From positions 1 to 5,875 of the forward strand of contig LRSK01000115.1 in the NCBI GenBank assembly GCA_001563325.1: DNA of 5,875 nucleotides. Direction: 5' to 3'. This DNA comes from Candidatus Thorarchaeota archaeon SMTZ1-83 (lineage in GTDB: Archaea; Asgardarchaeota; Thorarchaeia; Thorarchaeales; Thorarchaeaceae). The position numbers and the translations under genes are program-made. This document shows positions 5,175 to 5,875 of this stretch, in pieces; positions within the stretch are counted from its first letter, which is position 1, and each line of letters opens with the position of its first letter. Below the pieces are notes generated by a model. The model worked only from the letters and a program-made list of their open reading frames with translations. It was not told the origin of the DNA and ran no database searches.

Positions 5175-5738
5175 ATTCGTAAAGACGACAAAGGCCGCAT
5201 ACATCTCAAGTTGGTCTTCTACGGACCAAGCCTGGGAGGCAAGACAACAGCTTTGCGTTGGCTATACGGCAAGGTTGAGGGCCTTCAGAAAGGAGAGTTC
5301 ACTGCAATCGAGGATGAAACCAACCGCACTCTTTTCTTCGACTATGTTCCGATGAGTGCTGGAGGCCGCGTGCTCTTTGATGTGTTCACAGTCGCTGGTC
5401 AGAAGCGTCACAGGCACCAGAGAAAGGTAGTGCTTCAGGGCACTGATGGTATACTCTTTGTGGCTGACTCATCTCCAGATCAGAGAGATGAGAACACAGA
5501 GAGCTTTGAGGAGCTCAAGCTCTTCCTAGGTGATGCTCTTGGTCGCGAGATACCCATCGTGGTCATGCTAAACAAGCGAGACCTGCCCAATAGAATGTCA
5601 CGAGATGAAATGCTTGACCTTCTAGGTCTTGGAGGCAATGTGCCCATCTATGAAACTATTGCAGTCCAAGGCGTAGGAGTTAAGAGGGCCTTTCAGGCAA
5701 TAGCGAGAGAAGTCATACTCAAAAGAATGTACAAATGA
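5175..5738 (+). CDS. Small Ras-superfamily GTPase, MglA-like
   Basis: 187 residues if it starts at ATT 5175 (MRKDDKGRIHLKLVFYGP), 175 from TTG 5211. I prefer 5175: the SD is 6 bases upstream, and TTG would cut into beta strand 1 just before the P-loop. Numbered from 5175: G1 P-loop GPSLGGKTT at 17-25; switch I TNRTLFFDY, with Arg51 where MglA carries its intrinsic arginine finger; G3 FTVAGQ with Gln76 but Thr72 in place of the usual Asp of DxxG, as in MglA (TVPGQ); G4 NKRD at 133-136; G5-like ETIAVQGVGV. It should bind and hydrolyse GTP as a switch. There is no Cys lipidation motif at the C-terminus (KRMYK), no Gly2 for myristoylation and no Sar1-like amphipathic N-terminus, so membrane contact would need partners. 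The next Roadblock gene follows immediately, resembling mglA/mglB pairs. An Arf-related Asgard GTPase is the other reading. Confidence 0.9.
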   Translation: MRKDDKGRIHLKLVFYGPSLGGKTTALRWLYGKVEGLQKGEFTAIEDETNRTLFFDYVPMSAGGRVLFDVFTVAGQKRHRHQRKVVLQGTDGILFVADSSPDQRDENTESFEELKLFLGDALGREIPIVVMLNKRDLPNRMSRDEMLDLLGLGGNVPIYETIAVQGVGVKRAFQAIAREVILKRMYK

Positions 5739-5755
5739 TTGACCAGGTGAGGCGA

Positions 5756-5875
5756 ATGTCAGAGTCCCGCGGAGACACTTTGGAAGGTGTTCTAAACGAA
5801 CTTCAGGGGAGCATACCTGAGATTGAGGCTTGTGCTATAGTAAGCGTTGAAGGGCTTCCAATAGTGTCCGCCTTG
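5756..5875 (+). CDS. Roadblock/LC7-domain protein, N-terminal 40 residues (runs off the right edge)
   Basis: The open frame begins MSESRGDTLEGVLNEL, then PEIEACAIVSVEGLPIVSAL. This matches the first helix, first strand and EGLP turn of Roadblock/LC7 domains and resembles the start of the 98-residue protein at 4235. ATG 5756 has AGGTGA (5745-5750) 5 bases upstream. An in-frame ATG at 5735 would overlap the GTPase stop (ATGA) and add seven residues, but has a poor SD. Either way the gene is translationally coupled to the GTPase, which makes it the likeliest direct GTPase regulator in the window. The rest of the domain lies beyond the edge. Confidence 0.82.
   Translation, partial: MSESRGDTLEGVLNELQGSIPEIEACAIVSVEGLPIVSAL

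Noticed and set aside
5165..5182. GTG start directly overlapping the strong SD upstream of the GTPase
   Set aside because: The frame reaches TAA after four further codons, so it is at most a tiny leader peptide. The SD itself overlaps this GTG and cannot serve it.

Overview
The window looks archaeal and most probably comes from an Asgard archaeon. Three things point there. It holds four Roadblock/LC7-domain proteins, one of them partial, next to a Ras-superfamily GTPase. It also holds a zinc-ribbon plus von Willebrand A (VWA) protein whose layout recalls eukaryotic Sec23/Sec24. Archaeal-style AT-rich TATA-like boxes, Shine-Dalgarno (SD) sites and frequent GTG/TTG starts fit as well. The roughly balanced base composition would suit Thorarchaeota-like lineages better than AT-rich Lokiarchaeota, but that placement is inference.

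Layout: 1-1690 (minus) is the N-terminal part of an SMC chromosome-structure ATPase: complete N-terminal head, a long coiled coil, and the first residues of the hinge at the window edge. 1691-1885 is its upstream region, with two palindromes and a TATA-like element. 1886-2248 (minus) is a 120-residue Roadblock protein. 2249-2408 is a divergent promoter region. 2409-4037 (plus) is the zinc-ribbon/VWA protein. 4038-4234 holds a T-run terminator candidate, then a promoter candidate flanked by short direct repeats. 4235-4531 and 4533-5021 (plus) are two Roadblock proteins separated by one base. 5022-5174 holds a hairpin overlapping the preceding stop, a weak promoter candidate and a strong SD. 5175-5738 (plus) is a small GTPase with MglA-like features. 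From 5756 a further Roadblock protein runs off the right edge. No intergenic stretch exceeds 300 bases. I see no tRNA, rRNA, CRISPR array or insertion sequence.

How the genes may work together: in known systems Roadblock proteins dimerise and regulate Ras-like GTPases, as MglB does for MglA and as Ragulator subunits do for Rag GTPases. In eukaryotic COPII, Sec23/Sec24 works with the GTPase Sar1. Here a Sec23/24-like protein, three co-directional Roadblock proteins and a small GTPase sit within 3.5 kb, with a fourth Roadblock gene divergent from the VWA gene. This suggests a GTPase module acting on a membrane or a polar/cytoskeletal structure, but the sequence alone does not prove that. The SMC gene is housekeeping and probably only a neighbour.
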